Part shown: positions 32,924 through 38,819 of the stretch, piece by piece
How the letters are laid out: each line of letters starts with the position of its first letter
How positions within the stretch are numbered: the stretch's first letter is position 1
NCBI GenBank assembly: GCA_023954635.1
Contig: JAGSHI010000020.1
Coordinates: 1-38,819, forward strand
Reading direction: 5' to 3'
Source: Bacteriovoracaceae bacterium
GTDB taxonomy: Bacteria; Bdellovibrionota; Bacteriovoracia; Bacteriovoracales; Bacteriovoracaceae
Length of the DNA stretch: 38,819 nucleotides
Program-made: the position numbers and the translations under genes
Notes under the pieces: generated by a model
What the model was told of the DNA's origin: nothing
Database searches by the model: none
The model's input: only the letters and a program-made list of their open reading frames with translations

Positions 32924-34041
32924 CAACAAACTCCATTTGATTCAATTAAGATCTGATTGTTAATCATTTCATAAGTAGGGTTATTTAAAACCAGTGCATC
33001 TTTCATCTCTAGTGTAGAGTTTTCAAAAAAGCTTCTACCATTTCCTACAATTTTTGGTGCCATAAAAATGGATATCTTATCGTATTTTTTATCGGCAATA
33101 AATTGAGTAAGAAGAGTAGGTCCACCTTCAACAAGAATACTTGCAATATTTTTTTCAGCAAGTGCATCTAAGATCTCTTCAGTGGTTAACCAATTTCCTT
33201 CTCCCTTTACCGCAATAAACTTTACGCCTCTCTCTTCCAATAACTTAATCTTTGAAAACTCTGTTACAGAAAAATTTCTATCTCTATAAATCATCAAAGT
33301 CTTATTAGAATAGTCATCATTAAATAATTGATAATGAGTTTCTAGTCCAGATGGGTCTCCAATTATTACACGCCAAGGAACTTTACCTTTTTCCTCTAAG
33401 TCGTATCTAATTGTTAAAGAAGGGTTATCATTTATTAATGTTTCTTTTCCCACAACGACAGCGTCGTATTTAAATCTTAATTCGTGAACTTTCTTTCTGG
33501 CGGACTCGTCAGTAATCCATTTTGAAGTTCCACCGTCAGTCACCATTTTCCCATCAAGGGTTTGGGCCAGCTTAATATGAACGAATGGTTTTTTCTCTGT
33601 TATGAACTTTTGAAAGGAAGCATTCATTTTTTCAGATTCTTCACCAAGGACACCAACCTCAACTTCAAAACCTTGATTTCTAAGGTAGAGAACTCCTTTA
33701 CCTGAAACACTAGGGTTTGGATCAAGGGCCGCAATCACTATCCTTTTGAATGGGATATTCTCTATGGCCTTTGTGCATGGTGGTGTTTGTTTATTGGTGT
33801 GGCAACAAGGCTCGAGAGTTACATAAAGAGTTGAGTCTGTAAGATCAACCTTTGCATCATTAATAGCATTAACTTCTGCATGGGCATGACCATATTTTTG
33901 ATGGTGGCCTCGTCCAATGACCTCATTATTCTTAACAATAACCGCTCCAACCATTGGGTTAGGGGAAACCATGCCTTCACCCTTACGGGCCAGCTCTAGC
34001 GCCTCTTGCATGAAATTGGAGTCTATTGTTTTTTGATTCAT
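32923..34041 (-). CDS. ribD: Bifunctional riboflavin biosynthesis deaminase/reductase RibD
   Basis: First gene of the rib operon, 372 residues. The N-terminal deaminase domain has H54-A-E56 and PCCHTNKQTPPC, giving the zinc ligands H54, C79 and one of C80/C89. MVSPNPMVGAVIV is typical. The reductase domain begins near residue 150 with HIKLAQTLDGK and contains GGTSKWIT, VVVGKETLINDNPSLT and the late VEGGPTLLTQF block. No FMN riboswitch (RFN element) is visible in the 195 bases upstream, which hold only the atpE terminator and a small repeat, so control by FMN through that element is not supported. Confidence 0.96.
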   Translation of the reverse strand: MNQKTIDSNFMQEALELARKGEGMVSPNPMVGAVIVKNNEVIGRGHHQKYGHAHAEVNAINDAKVDLTDSTLYVTLEPCCHTNKQTPPCTKAIENIPFKRIVIAALDPNPSVSGKGVLYLRNQGFEVEVGVLGEESEKMNASFQKFITEKKPFVHIKLAQTLDGKMVTDGGTSKWITDESARKKVHELRFKYDAVVVGKETLINDNPSLTIRYDLEEKGKVPWRVIIGDPSGLETHYQLFNDDYSNKTLMIYRDRNFSVTEFSKIKLLEERGVKFIAVKGEGNWLTTEEILDALAEKNIASILVEGGPTLLTQFIADKKYDKISIFMAPKIVGNGRSFFENSTLEMKDALVLNNPTYEMINNQILIESNGVC

Positions 34042-34146
34042 GAGGCTTTAAACCACTTCATCTTGCACAATGTCATTATGCAGGGTTTCATTTTAGTCTT
34101 TTTTTATGATTTGATGTAGTTCTGAGTGGGTCTCGCCGGCTCTCGG

Positions 34147-34181
34147 CTCCTGCCTCCGCTGGCATACAGTTCATCCTGAAC
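34147..34181. repeat. Small structured intergenic element, copy 2
   Basis: CTCCTGC (34147-34153) is followed, 22 bases after its first base, by the perfect hairpin GTTCA-TCC-TGAAC (34169-34181). It matches 24 of 35 positions of the element at 3401-3435. Two stem base pairs differ by paired changes. An imperfect outer stem GCCGGC/GCTGGC (34135-34140 with 34158-34163) encloses the CTCCTGC block as in copy 1. It lies between ribD and atpE. Confidence 0.6.
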
Positions 34182-34183
34182 AT

Positions 34184-34211
34184 AAAAAAAAGCGCCCTGA
34201 TCGGACGCTCT
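34184..34211 (-). terminator. Intrinsic terminator of the Fo operon
   Basis: On the minus strand AGCGTCC, a short loop GATCA and GGGCGCT form a seven-pair stem with one G-T pair, followed by eight Ts. It lies about 25 bases after the atpE stop. Confidence 0.9.
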
Positions 34212-34236
34212 TTTCATATATCTTGTAAGTGTTTAA

Positions 34237-34515
34237 TTAAACTAGGAATACAGAGATAAGTGTAAAAATCACAAGTGATTCCATAAGTGCAAGACCAAGA
34301 ATCATTGGAGTTTGAATTTTTGCAGCAGCAGATGGGTTTCTAGCGATCCCTTCTAGAGCAACAGAAGCAGCTCTTGATTGAGCAGCTGTTCCACCGAAAG
34401 CAGCAATTGCCATTGCGATGAAATAAGCAGGTGCTTTCCAAGTTGAATCTCCGTCAGCAGCGAAAGCAGCAGAAGACATAAGTAGCATTGGAAGAACATA
34501 AATAAGTTTTTTCAT
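34237..34515 (-). CDS. atpE: ATP synthase Fo subunit c, with signal peptide
   Basis: Subunit c forms the rotor ring. The 92-residue protein starts with a signal peptide (residues 1-20, MLLMSSAAFAA) before the usual two-helix hairpin, an extension not found in E. coli. The loop ALEGIARNPSA joins the helices, and the ion-binding carboxylate is E79 in ALMESLVIF. Q46 in helix 1 and S80 next to E79 match part of the sodium-binding pattern of Ilyobacter/Propionigenium c subunits, but the Thr and Tyr positions are Leu and Phe (L81, F84). Ion choice is therefore open. It is the last gene of its operon, 36 bases after atpB. Confidence 0.95.
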   Translation of the reverse strand: MKKLIYVLPMLLMSSAAFAADGDSTWKAPAYFIAMAIAAFGGTAAQSRAASVALEGIARNPSAAAKIQTPMILGLALMESLVIFTLISVFLV

Positions 34516-34551
34516 GATTTACTCCTAAGTAGTAATAAAAGTTAAAGTTAA

Positions 34552-35340
34552 TTAGTGGGCGTGAGCTTCATCATGATCGTGATGTTCTGTAGCCAAACTA
34601 ATATAAACCATTGATAGCATTGTAAAAACGTAAGCTTGTATAAAACAAACAAGCAGTCCCAATAAGTAAAAAGGCATTGGAACAAATAGAGATAGTTTCA
34701 ATCCAAGAACTTCTAAACCAGAAAATGTTTGAAGAACTTTGTGGTCTCCCATCATGTTTCCTTGCAAACGAAGTGCAAGTGACATTGGACGGATGAAGTT
34801 TGAAAGAATCTCAATTGGAAAAATAAGAAAAGCAAGATACCAAAGTGGACCTGCAAAGTGTTTAAGGTAATTAATCGTTCCTTGCTCCTTACAACCCTTG
34901 AAGTTGTAATAAACAAAAGTAAAACAACCAAGTGCCAAAGTTGTGTTCAACATTTCAGTTGGAGGTAAAAACCCAGGAATCAAACCAATTAAATTAGAAA
35001 AGAAAATTAAGATAAAGATCGTAGCAACGAACTGAAAATATTTTGGTGCATCTTTCTCACCAAGAACAGCGTTACATTGAGTGTAAATGAATTTCCCGTA
35101 AGCTTCGACTAAGTTTCTAAAAGTGATTCCTTTATCAGGTATAACTACATTTGAAACATTCGCAATCTTTGCTCTGTAGATTAAACCTACGATCGAAAGG
35201 AGTGATCCAATAATACCAAAAGTTAAAATATGTTCTGGTATATGAGTTTGCTTTGAAATAAGCCCGATCCAAGTGAACCCACCTGCGGCTTGAGAATCAA
35301 AAGAGAAAAGTAAAATTATAAGTGCTGTTATTTTTTTCAT
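34552..35340 (-). CDS. atpB: ATP synthase Fo subunit a
   Basis: The stator subunit that carries ions to and from the c ring. The 262-residue protein has the essential arginine R191 in ALRLQGNMMGDH (the E. coli R210 position), with SNFIRPMS just before. It begins with a signal-peptide-like stretch (KKITALIILLFSFDSQAAGG), as in some bacterial a subunits. The tail is very His/Asp-rich (residues 253-262) and could bind metal. It overlaps the atpI-like gene by four bases. Confidence 0.95.
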   Translation of the reverse strand: MKKITALIILLFSFDSQAAGGFTWIGLISKQTHIPEHILTFGIIGSLLSIVGLIYRAKIANVSNVVIPDKGITFRNLVEAYGKFIYTQCNAVLGEKDAPKYFQFVATIFILIFFSNLIGLIPGFLPPTEMLNTTLALGCFTFVYYNFKGCKEQGTINYLKHFAGPLWYLAFLIFPIEILSNFIRPMSLALRLQGNMMGDHKVLQTFSGLEVLGLKLSLFVPMPFYLLGLLVCFIQAYVFTMLSMVYISLATEHHDHDEAHAH

Positions 35341-35717
35341 TTTTTTCCTTCCCGTTGGTCATCAGTATTAAAACTAACGCCAAGCAAAAAGATCTGAATT
35401 ACATAATTAAGTAGGGGAATAATTACCCTATTACCCATAAAATGTACACCTAAACTTATCCCACCAAAGAGAAGCGCCATCTTACCTACGGCCATTCCAA
35501 GAAGGGTCCACTTTCTTTTTTTAGTCATCTCTTCTTCTGACTCGGTGAGTGATAAAACTAATTCAATAAGCATGAATTGATTAAGAACGGCAGCGATGTA
35601 AACTGTTATAATTCCGTAAATGTCTTGGATATCTCTGGCAAAGAAACAGCAAAAAGCTGTCGTGAGCAATGTAAAACCAAAATATTTCTTAAAATTAATC
35701 TTTGTTTTTATACGCAT
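35337..35717 (-). CDS. atpI: ATP synthase subunit I (AtpI-like) membrane protein
   Basis: A 126-residue, four-helix protein directly upstream of atpB. Position, size and the basic N-terminus with helix pattern match AtpI/UncI proteins, which help assemble the c ring. Sequence motifs in this family are weak, so the name rests mainly on context. It overlaps atpB by four bases and the preceding small gene by 23 bases. Confidence 0.7.
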   Translation of the reverse strand: MRIKTKINFKKYFGFTLLTTAFCCFFARDIQDIYGIITVYIAAVLNQFMLIELVLSLTESEEEMTKKRKWTLLGMAVGKMALLFGGISLGVHFMGNRVIIPLLNYVIQIFLLGVSFNTDDQREGKK

Positions 35718-35895
35718 AGTAAACCATCAAAAAAAGTATATTTCCTATTACTAGTAATAGGATCAATATGGCCACTAGCTTAGAAAAGTATCCTTGCCCG
35801 ACGCACCAAAATAAAAAAAGGGCGGAACCAAATATTGTTGAGGGCAAACTCAAAGCAAGACCCACGACCTTTATCCATTTTTTATCAAAATTCAT
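35695..35895 (-). CDS. AtpZ-like small two-helix membrane protein
   Basis: 66 residues from the ATG at 35895, which has AGAAAGAGAT upstream and begins one base after the lipoprotein stop; an in-frame ATG at 35934 lacks a ribosome binding site. Two membrane helices joined by a short loop (WCVGQGYFS) fit AtpZ/AtpR-type proteins found before atpI in many Fo operons. AtpZ with AtpI has been linked to magnesium or calcium uptake and ring stability in Bacillus. The assignment is by position and topology. Confidence 0.6.
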   Translation of the reverse strand: MNFDKKWIKVVGLALSLPSTIFGSALFLFWCVGQGYFSKLVAILILLLVIGNILFLMVYYAYKNKD

Positions 35896-35896
35896 T

Positions 35897-36754
35897 TTAT
35901 CTCTTTCTGGCAATTCTTCTTTGATAAATGGCATTCAGCCGACTTTGAACTACTTCAGTATTTGGATATTCTCCGAGAATCGAATAATAAATATTATAGG
36001 CCTTCTTTAGAAGCTCTAAAGTTTCATAAGCATTGGCCATTAAAAACTTTGCTTGAACAGCTTGATCTTTTCTTTTTTCTCTAGGGATATATTGATTCCA
36101 ATAGGCAATGGCCTGCTTCCATTCTTTTTGTTCAAAATGAATCATCCCAATTTGGTAAAGAGAATCAACTTGATATTCATGACCTTTGGTATTTAATATT
36201 TTTGCAAACTTTTCCAATGCTTTAGAAAACTTCTTATCTCGTGCGAGTGATAAGCCCCATCTGTATTGATAAAAATCTTGCTCGTTTAGTTTTGGAGTAA
36301 AATTTGAAAGCCTTTTATAACTTTCAATTGAGCGATTATAATCCTTTAGATATGTAAAACTTATGTCAGCTAATTTCTCTTCTGATTTCACTAACCAAAG
36401 GGGATCAGCTGTCGTTTCTTTTACTTTTAAATAATAATCAACTGCAATTTTATTTTTTCCAAGGTTAATCGAATAAATTTCTCCAAGTTGATAATAAATT
36501 TTAACCTTCAATTCTCTTTCAGGGTCAGCCTCTAAAATATTTTGATAAATCTGAATTGACTCCATATATCTTTGTTGGAGTACTAACTCTTGGGCCTCTA
36601 GGATTCTTTTGTGAATTTTAGGTGTGAAGTCGCATGCAACAAATGACATGAGAACGAAAAAGGGGAGCAGAAGCTCCCCAATATTTTTAAATCTAACTTT
36701 CAGTTGTTTCTTCAGGTGCGCTGTCCTCAGGTTCAGCAATTTTTTCAATTGCAA
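35897..36754 (-). CDS. TPR-repeat lipoprotein upstream of the Fo genes
   Basis: The protein has a lipobox-type signal peptide, LLLPFFVLMSFVAC with the lipidated Cys at residue 41 of the longest frame, and then six or so TPR-like helix pairs, recalling BamD or CpoB-type envelope proteins. The start is uncertain. Coordinates give the longest frame (TTG at 36754), which overlaps gyrA by 62 bases and has no ribosome binding site. A CTG at 36715, with GAGGA eight bases upstream, would give an ideal short signal peptide (n-region [13 protein letters not shown]). No ATG lies before the hydrophobic core. The gyrA terminator (36657-36679) lies inside the signal-peptide codons. It is followed one base later by the atpZ-like gene. 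Confidence 0.75.
   Translation of the reverse strand: MQLKKLLNLRTAHLKKQLKVRFKNIGELLLPFFVLMSFVACDFTPKIHKRILEAQELVLQQRYMESIQIYQNILEADPERELKVKIYYQLGEIYSINLGKNKIAVDYYLKVKETTADPLWLVKSEEKLADISFTYLKDYNRSIESYKRLSNFTPKLNEQDFYQYRWGLSLARDKKFSKALEKFAKILNTKGHEYQVDSLYQIGMIHFEQKEWKQAIAYWNQYIPREKRKDQAVQAKFLMANAYETLELLKKAYNIYYSILGEYPNTEVVQSRLNAIYQRRIARKR
36657..36679 (-). terminator. Strong intrinsic terminator directly after gyrA
   Basis: On the minus strand GGGGAGC-TTCT-GCTCCCC is a perfect 7-bp GC-rich stem with a four-base loop, followed by TTTTT. It begins 13 bases after the gyrA stop codon. The same bases encode the hydrophobic signal-peptide residues GELLLPF of the lipoprotein gene. Confidence 0.88.
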
Positions 36755-38819
36755 CTACTGATTCGCCATCTTTTAGTTTAATAATTCGAACACCTTGAGT
36801 AGCTCGACCCATTAAACTAATTCCAGAAATCTTCGTTCTAATAACCTGACCTTTATCTGTAATGATCATAAGGTCATCTTTATCCGTAACAGGTTTGATC
36901 GCAACAATTTGTCCGTTTTTATCAGTCAGACGCATGGCCAGAATACCTTTCCCGCCTCTTGTTTGCTTTCTATATTGAGAAGTAGAAGTTCGTTTTCCGT
37001 AACCTCTTTGAGTTACAGTTAGAATTTCAACAGAATCATCAATAATTTCCATACCAATAATTCTTTCTTCTGAATCAAGCTGAATTCCTTTAACCCCTTG
37101 AGAGACTCGACCCATAGATCTGGCATCACTTTCAGCAAATCGAATCACTTTTCCGCCTGTAGAGCAAAGAAGAACATCTTTTTCACCATCAGTAATTTTA
37201 ACAGAAAGGAGTGAATCACCGTCTTGGATTTTTATCGCTCTAAGTCCAGATTGTTTGATCTTTTTATATTCACCAAGTTCTGTTTTCTTAACAAGACCTT
37301 TTTCTGTGGCGAACATTAAGTAACGTCCTTCAAAATCAGAATCAGATTTAATACAAACAATGGCTTTAATTTTTTCACCAGCTGGAACTTGTACTAGGTT
37401 AGCAATATTTCTCCCTTTAGAAGTTCTTGAGCCTTCAGGGATTTGATAAACTTTTTGTGAGAACACTTGTCCACGTGAAGTAAAAAAGAGAATTGATGAG
37501 TGGGTGTTAGCTATAAAAATATCTGTAAAGAAATCCTCATCATTACCCGCACCTTTAACACCTGTACCACCTCTTCTTTGAGTTTTATAAGTGTCTGTTG
37601 GCATTCTCTTGATATATCCCTTGTGAGTAATCGTTACGATTACATCTTCTTTTTTAACAAGGTCTTCCATTTGAATTTCATCAGCTCTTCCAACAATTTC
37701 AGTTCTTCTTTCGTCACCATAATCTTCGAGAACTTTTTCAAATTCAACTTTAATGATTCCTCTAATTTCTTCTTCACTATTTAGAATACTTTCTAATCGA
37801 CCAATCTCTTCCATTATCGCTTTGTGATCAGCAATAATTTTATCTCTTTCAAGACCAGTTAAACGTTGAAGCCTCATATCGAGAATAGCTTGCGCTTGAA
37901 TCTCGGAAAGAGTGTAGTTACCCATTAATTTAGATTTAGCTTCAGCTGGGCCTTGAGATTTTTTGATCATCTCAACGATTTCATCAATATTTTCTACTGC
38001 TGTTTTTAAACCCTCTAAAATATGAGCTTTTTCACGAGCCTTCTTAAGTTCATAAACAGTTCTTCTAATAACAACTTCACGTCTATGATCAATGAAACAA
38101 TTAAGCTGTTGCTTAAGATCTAAAACTTTTGGTGAGCCATTACTTATACTTAGAAAAATAATCCCAAACGACGTTTGAAGTTGAGTCATCTTATAAAGTC
38201 TATTTAGAATTACAGTTCCAATTTCACCTTTTTTAAGGTCAATACAAACTCTAATTCCTTCTCTTGATGATTCATCTCTAAGATCAGAAATACCTGTTAA
38301 TTGTTTTCCATTTACAAGATCAGCAATTTTTTCAATCAATCTCGCTTTATTAACTTGATAGGGGAGTTCTGTTACGACAATTCTTTCTCTGTCGCCACTC
38401 TTTCCATAGTTTTCAATATCAGTTTTTGCCCGAATTTGAATCACACCTTTACCAGTATGAAATGCGGACTTTATTCCTTCTGTCCCATGAATTGACCCGG
38501 CCGTTGGAAAGTCAGGTCCAGGAATATGAGTCATTAAATCAGAAACTGTTAAGTCTGGATTTTCTAAGAGGGCCAAAAGACCATTCATAATTTCTGATAA
38601 ATTATGAGGTGGAATATTGGTTGCCATCCCAACAGCAATACCAGCAGACCCATTAACTAAAAGGTTTGGAACTTTTGTTGGAAGAACTTTTGGCTCTTTT
38701 AATGAGTCGTCATAGTTTGGTTGCCAATCAACAGTCTCTTTATCCAGGTCACGAAGAAGTTCTTCAGACATTTTCTTCATTCGAATTTCGGTGTATCTCA
38801 TCGCTGCAGCATTATCGCC
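36693..38819 (-). CDS. gyrA: DNA gyrase subunit A, N-terminal part outside window
   Basis: The frame is open to the window edge and begins in [13 protein letters not shown], so about the first 115 residues are missing. The DNA-cleaving tyrosine is the TAC at 38793-38795 in AMRYTE (Y122 in E. coli). [23 protein letters not shown] follows, then the coiled-coil and the C-terminal beta-pinwheel. A GyrA-box-like QRRGGTG and a later QTRGGKG identify gyrase rather than topoisomerase IV ParC. It ends in an acidic tail and is followed by a strong terminator at 36657-36679. Confidence 0.96.
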   Translation of the reverse strand, partial: GDNAAAMRYTEIRMKKMSEELLRDLDKETVDWQPNYDDSLKEPKVLPTKVPNLLVNGSAGIAVGMATNIPPHNLSEIMNGLLALLENPDLTVSDLMTHIPGPDFPTAGSIHGTEGIKSAFHTGKGVIQIRAKTDIENYGKSGDRERIVVTELPYQVNKARLIEKIADLVNGKQLTGISDLRDESSREGIRVCIDLKKGEIGTVILNRLYKMTQLQTSFGIIFLSISNGSPKVLDLKQQLNCFIDHRREVVIRRTVYELKKAREKAHILEGLKTAVENIDEIVEMIKKSQGPAEAKSKLMGNYTLSEIQAQAILDMRLQRLTGLERDKIIADHKAIMEEIGRLESILNSEEEIRGIIKVEFEKVLEDYGDERRTEIVGRADEIQMEDLVKKEDVIVTITHKGYIKRMPTDTYKTQRRGGTGVKGAGNDEDFFTDIFIANTHSSILFFTSRGQVFSQKVYQIPEGSRTSKGRNIANLVQVPAGEKIKAIVCIKSDSDFEGRYLMFATEKGLVKKTELGEYKKIKQSGLRAIKIQDGDSLLSVKITDGEKDVLLCSTGGKVIRFAESDARSMGRVSQGVKGIQLDSEERIIGMEIIDDSVEILTVTQRGYGKRTSTSQYRKQTRGGKGILAMRLTDKNGQIVAIKPVTDKDDLMIITDKGQVIRTKISGISLMGRATQGVRIIKLKDGESVVAIEKIAEPEDSAPEETTES

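Noticed and set aside
34042-34236. FMN riboswitch in front of ribD
   Set aside because: The conserved RFN boxes are not found on the minus strand; the gap holds the atpE terminator and the small repeat element.
34237-34515. Firm call of a sodium-driven ATP synthase
   Set aside because: Only part of the sodium-site pattern is present (Q46, E79, S80); the Thr and Tyr positions are replaced, and similar residues occur in rings not shown to use sodium.
1-38819. CRISPR arrays, insertion sequences, phage genes
   Set aside because: No regularly spaced repeats, transposase or integrase frames were seen; the only repeats are the tRNA-linked pair and the small element.

Overview
The window looks like chromosomal DNA of a Gram-negative bacterium with a low-GC genome. 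Lipoprotein and Sec signal peptides, a periplasmic SurA/parvulin pair, a GYF-type trans-membrane TPR protein and a PilZ-like protein fit a predatory-type lineage of the Bdellovibrionota (Bacteriovorax/Halobacteriovorax-like). That placement is inference from gene content and composition; there is no rRNA here to test it.

Layout. Positions 1-3300 hold a cut-off phospholipase-D-like gene, tRNA-Ser(GGA), tadA, a PilZ-like membrane protein, a secreted msrA and a CPBP protease. Positions 3335-3906 hold a tRNA unit on the minus strand, Ser(TGA)-Ser(GCT)-Arg(ACG), driven by a clear sigma-70 promoter and followed by a tRNA-linked repeat and a possible structured RNA. TadA and its expected substrate, tRNA-Arg(ACG), are both present.

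Positions 3938-21122 form one minus-strand, nearly gap-free 15-gene operon. It starts with the seven canonical membrane-arm genes of respiratory complex I in the order nuoA-H-J-K-L-M-N. These are followed, in exactly the same order, by seven strongly diverged paralogues, called here A'-H'-J'-K'-L'-M'-N'. The last gene encodes a 1049-residue protein with an N-terminal GYF-like domain, an acidic Pro/Glu linker, one membrane helix and a long TPR superhelix. No peripheral-arm genes (nuoB, C, D, E, F, G, I) are present. The second arm has lost most of the acidic residues of the proton path but keeps some lysines. It is the most interesting object in the window: a duplicated, degenerate complex I membrane arm translationally coupled to a GYF-TPR envelope protein.

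Positions 21302-31183, on the plus strand, carry mfd, a parvulin-type isomerase, a SurA-like chaperone, a divergent pdxA, uvrA and a SpoU/TrmH RNA methyltransferase. Thus two DNA repair genes (mfd, uvrA) flank periplasmic folding genes. Positions 31162-34041, minus strand, are a compact riboflavin operon ribD-ribE-ribB-ribH with no visible FMN riboswitch. Positions 34237-38819, minus strand, carry the 3' part of gyrA followed by a TPR lipoprotein gene, atpZ-like, atpI-like, atpB and atpE. This is a membrane-sector (Fo) ATP synthase cluster without F1 genes, closed by a terminator. A second strong terminator directly after gyrA lies inside the signal-peptide codons of the lipoprotein gene.
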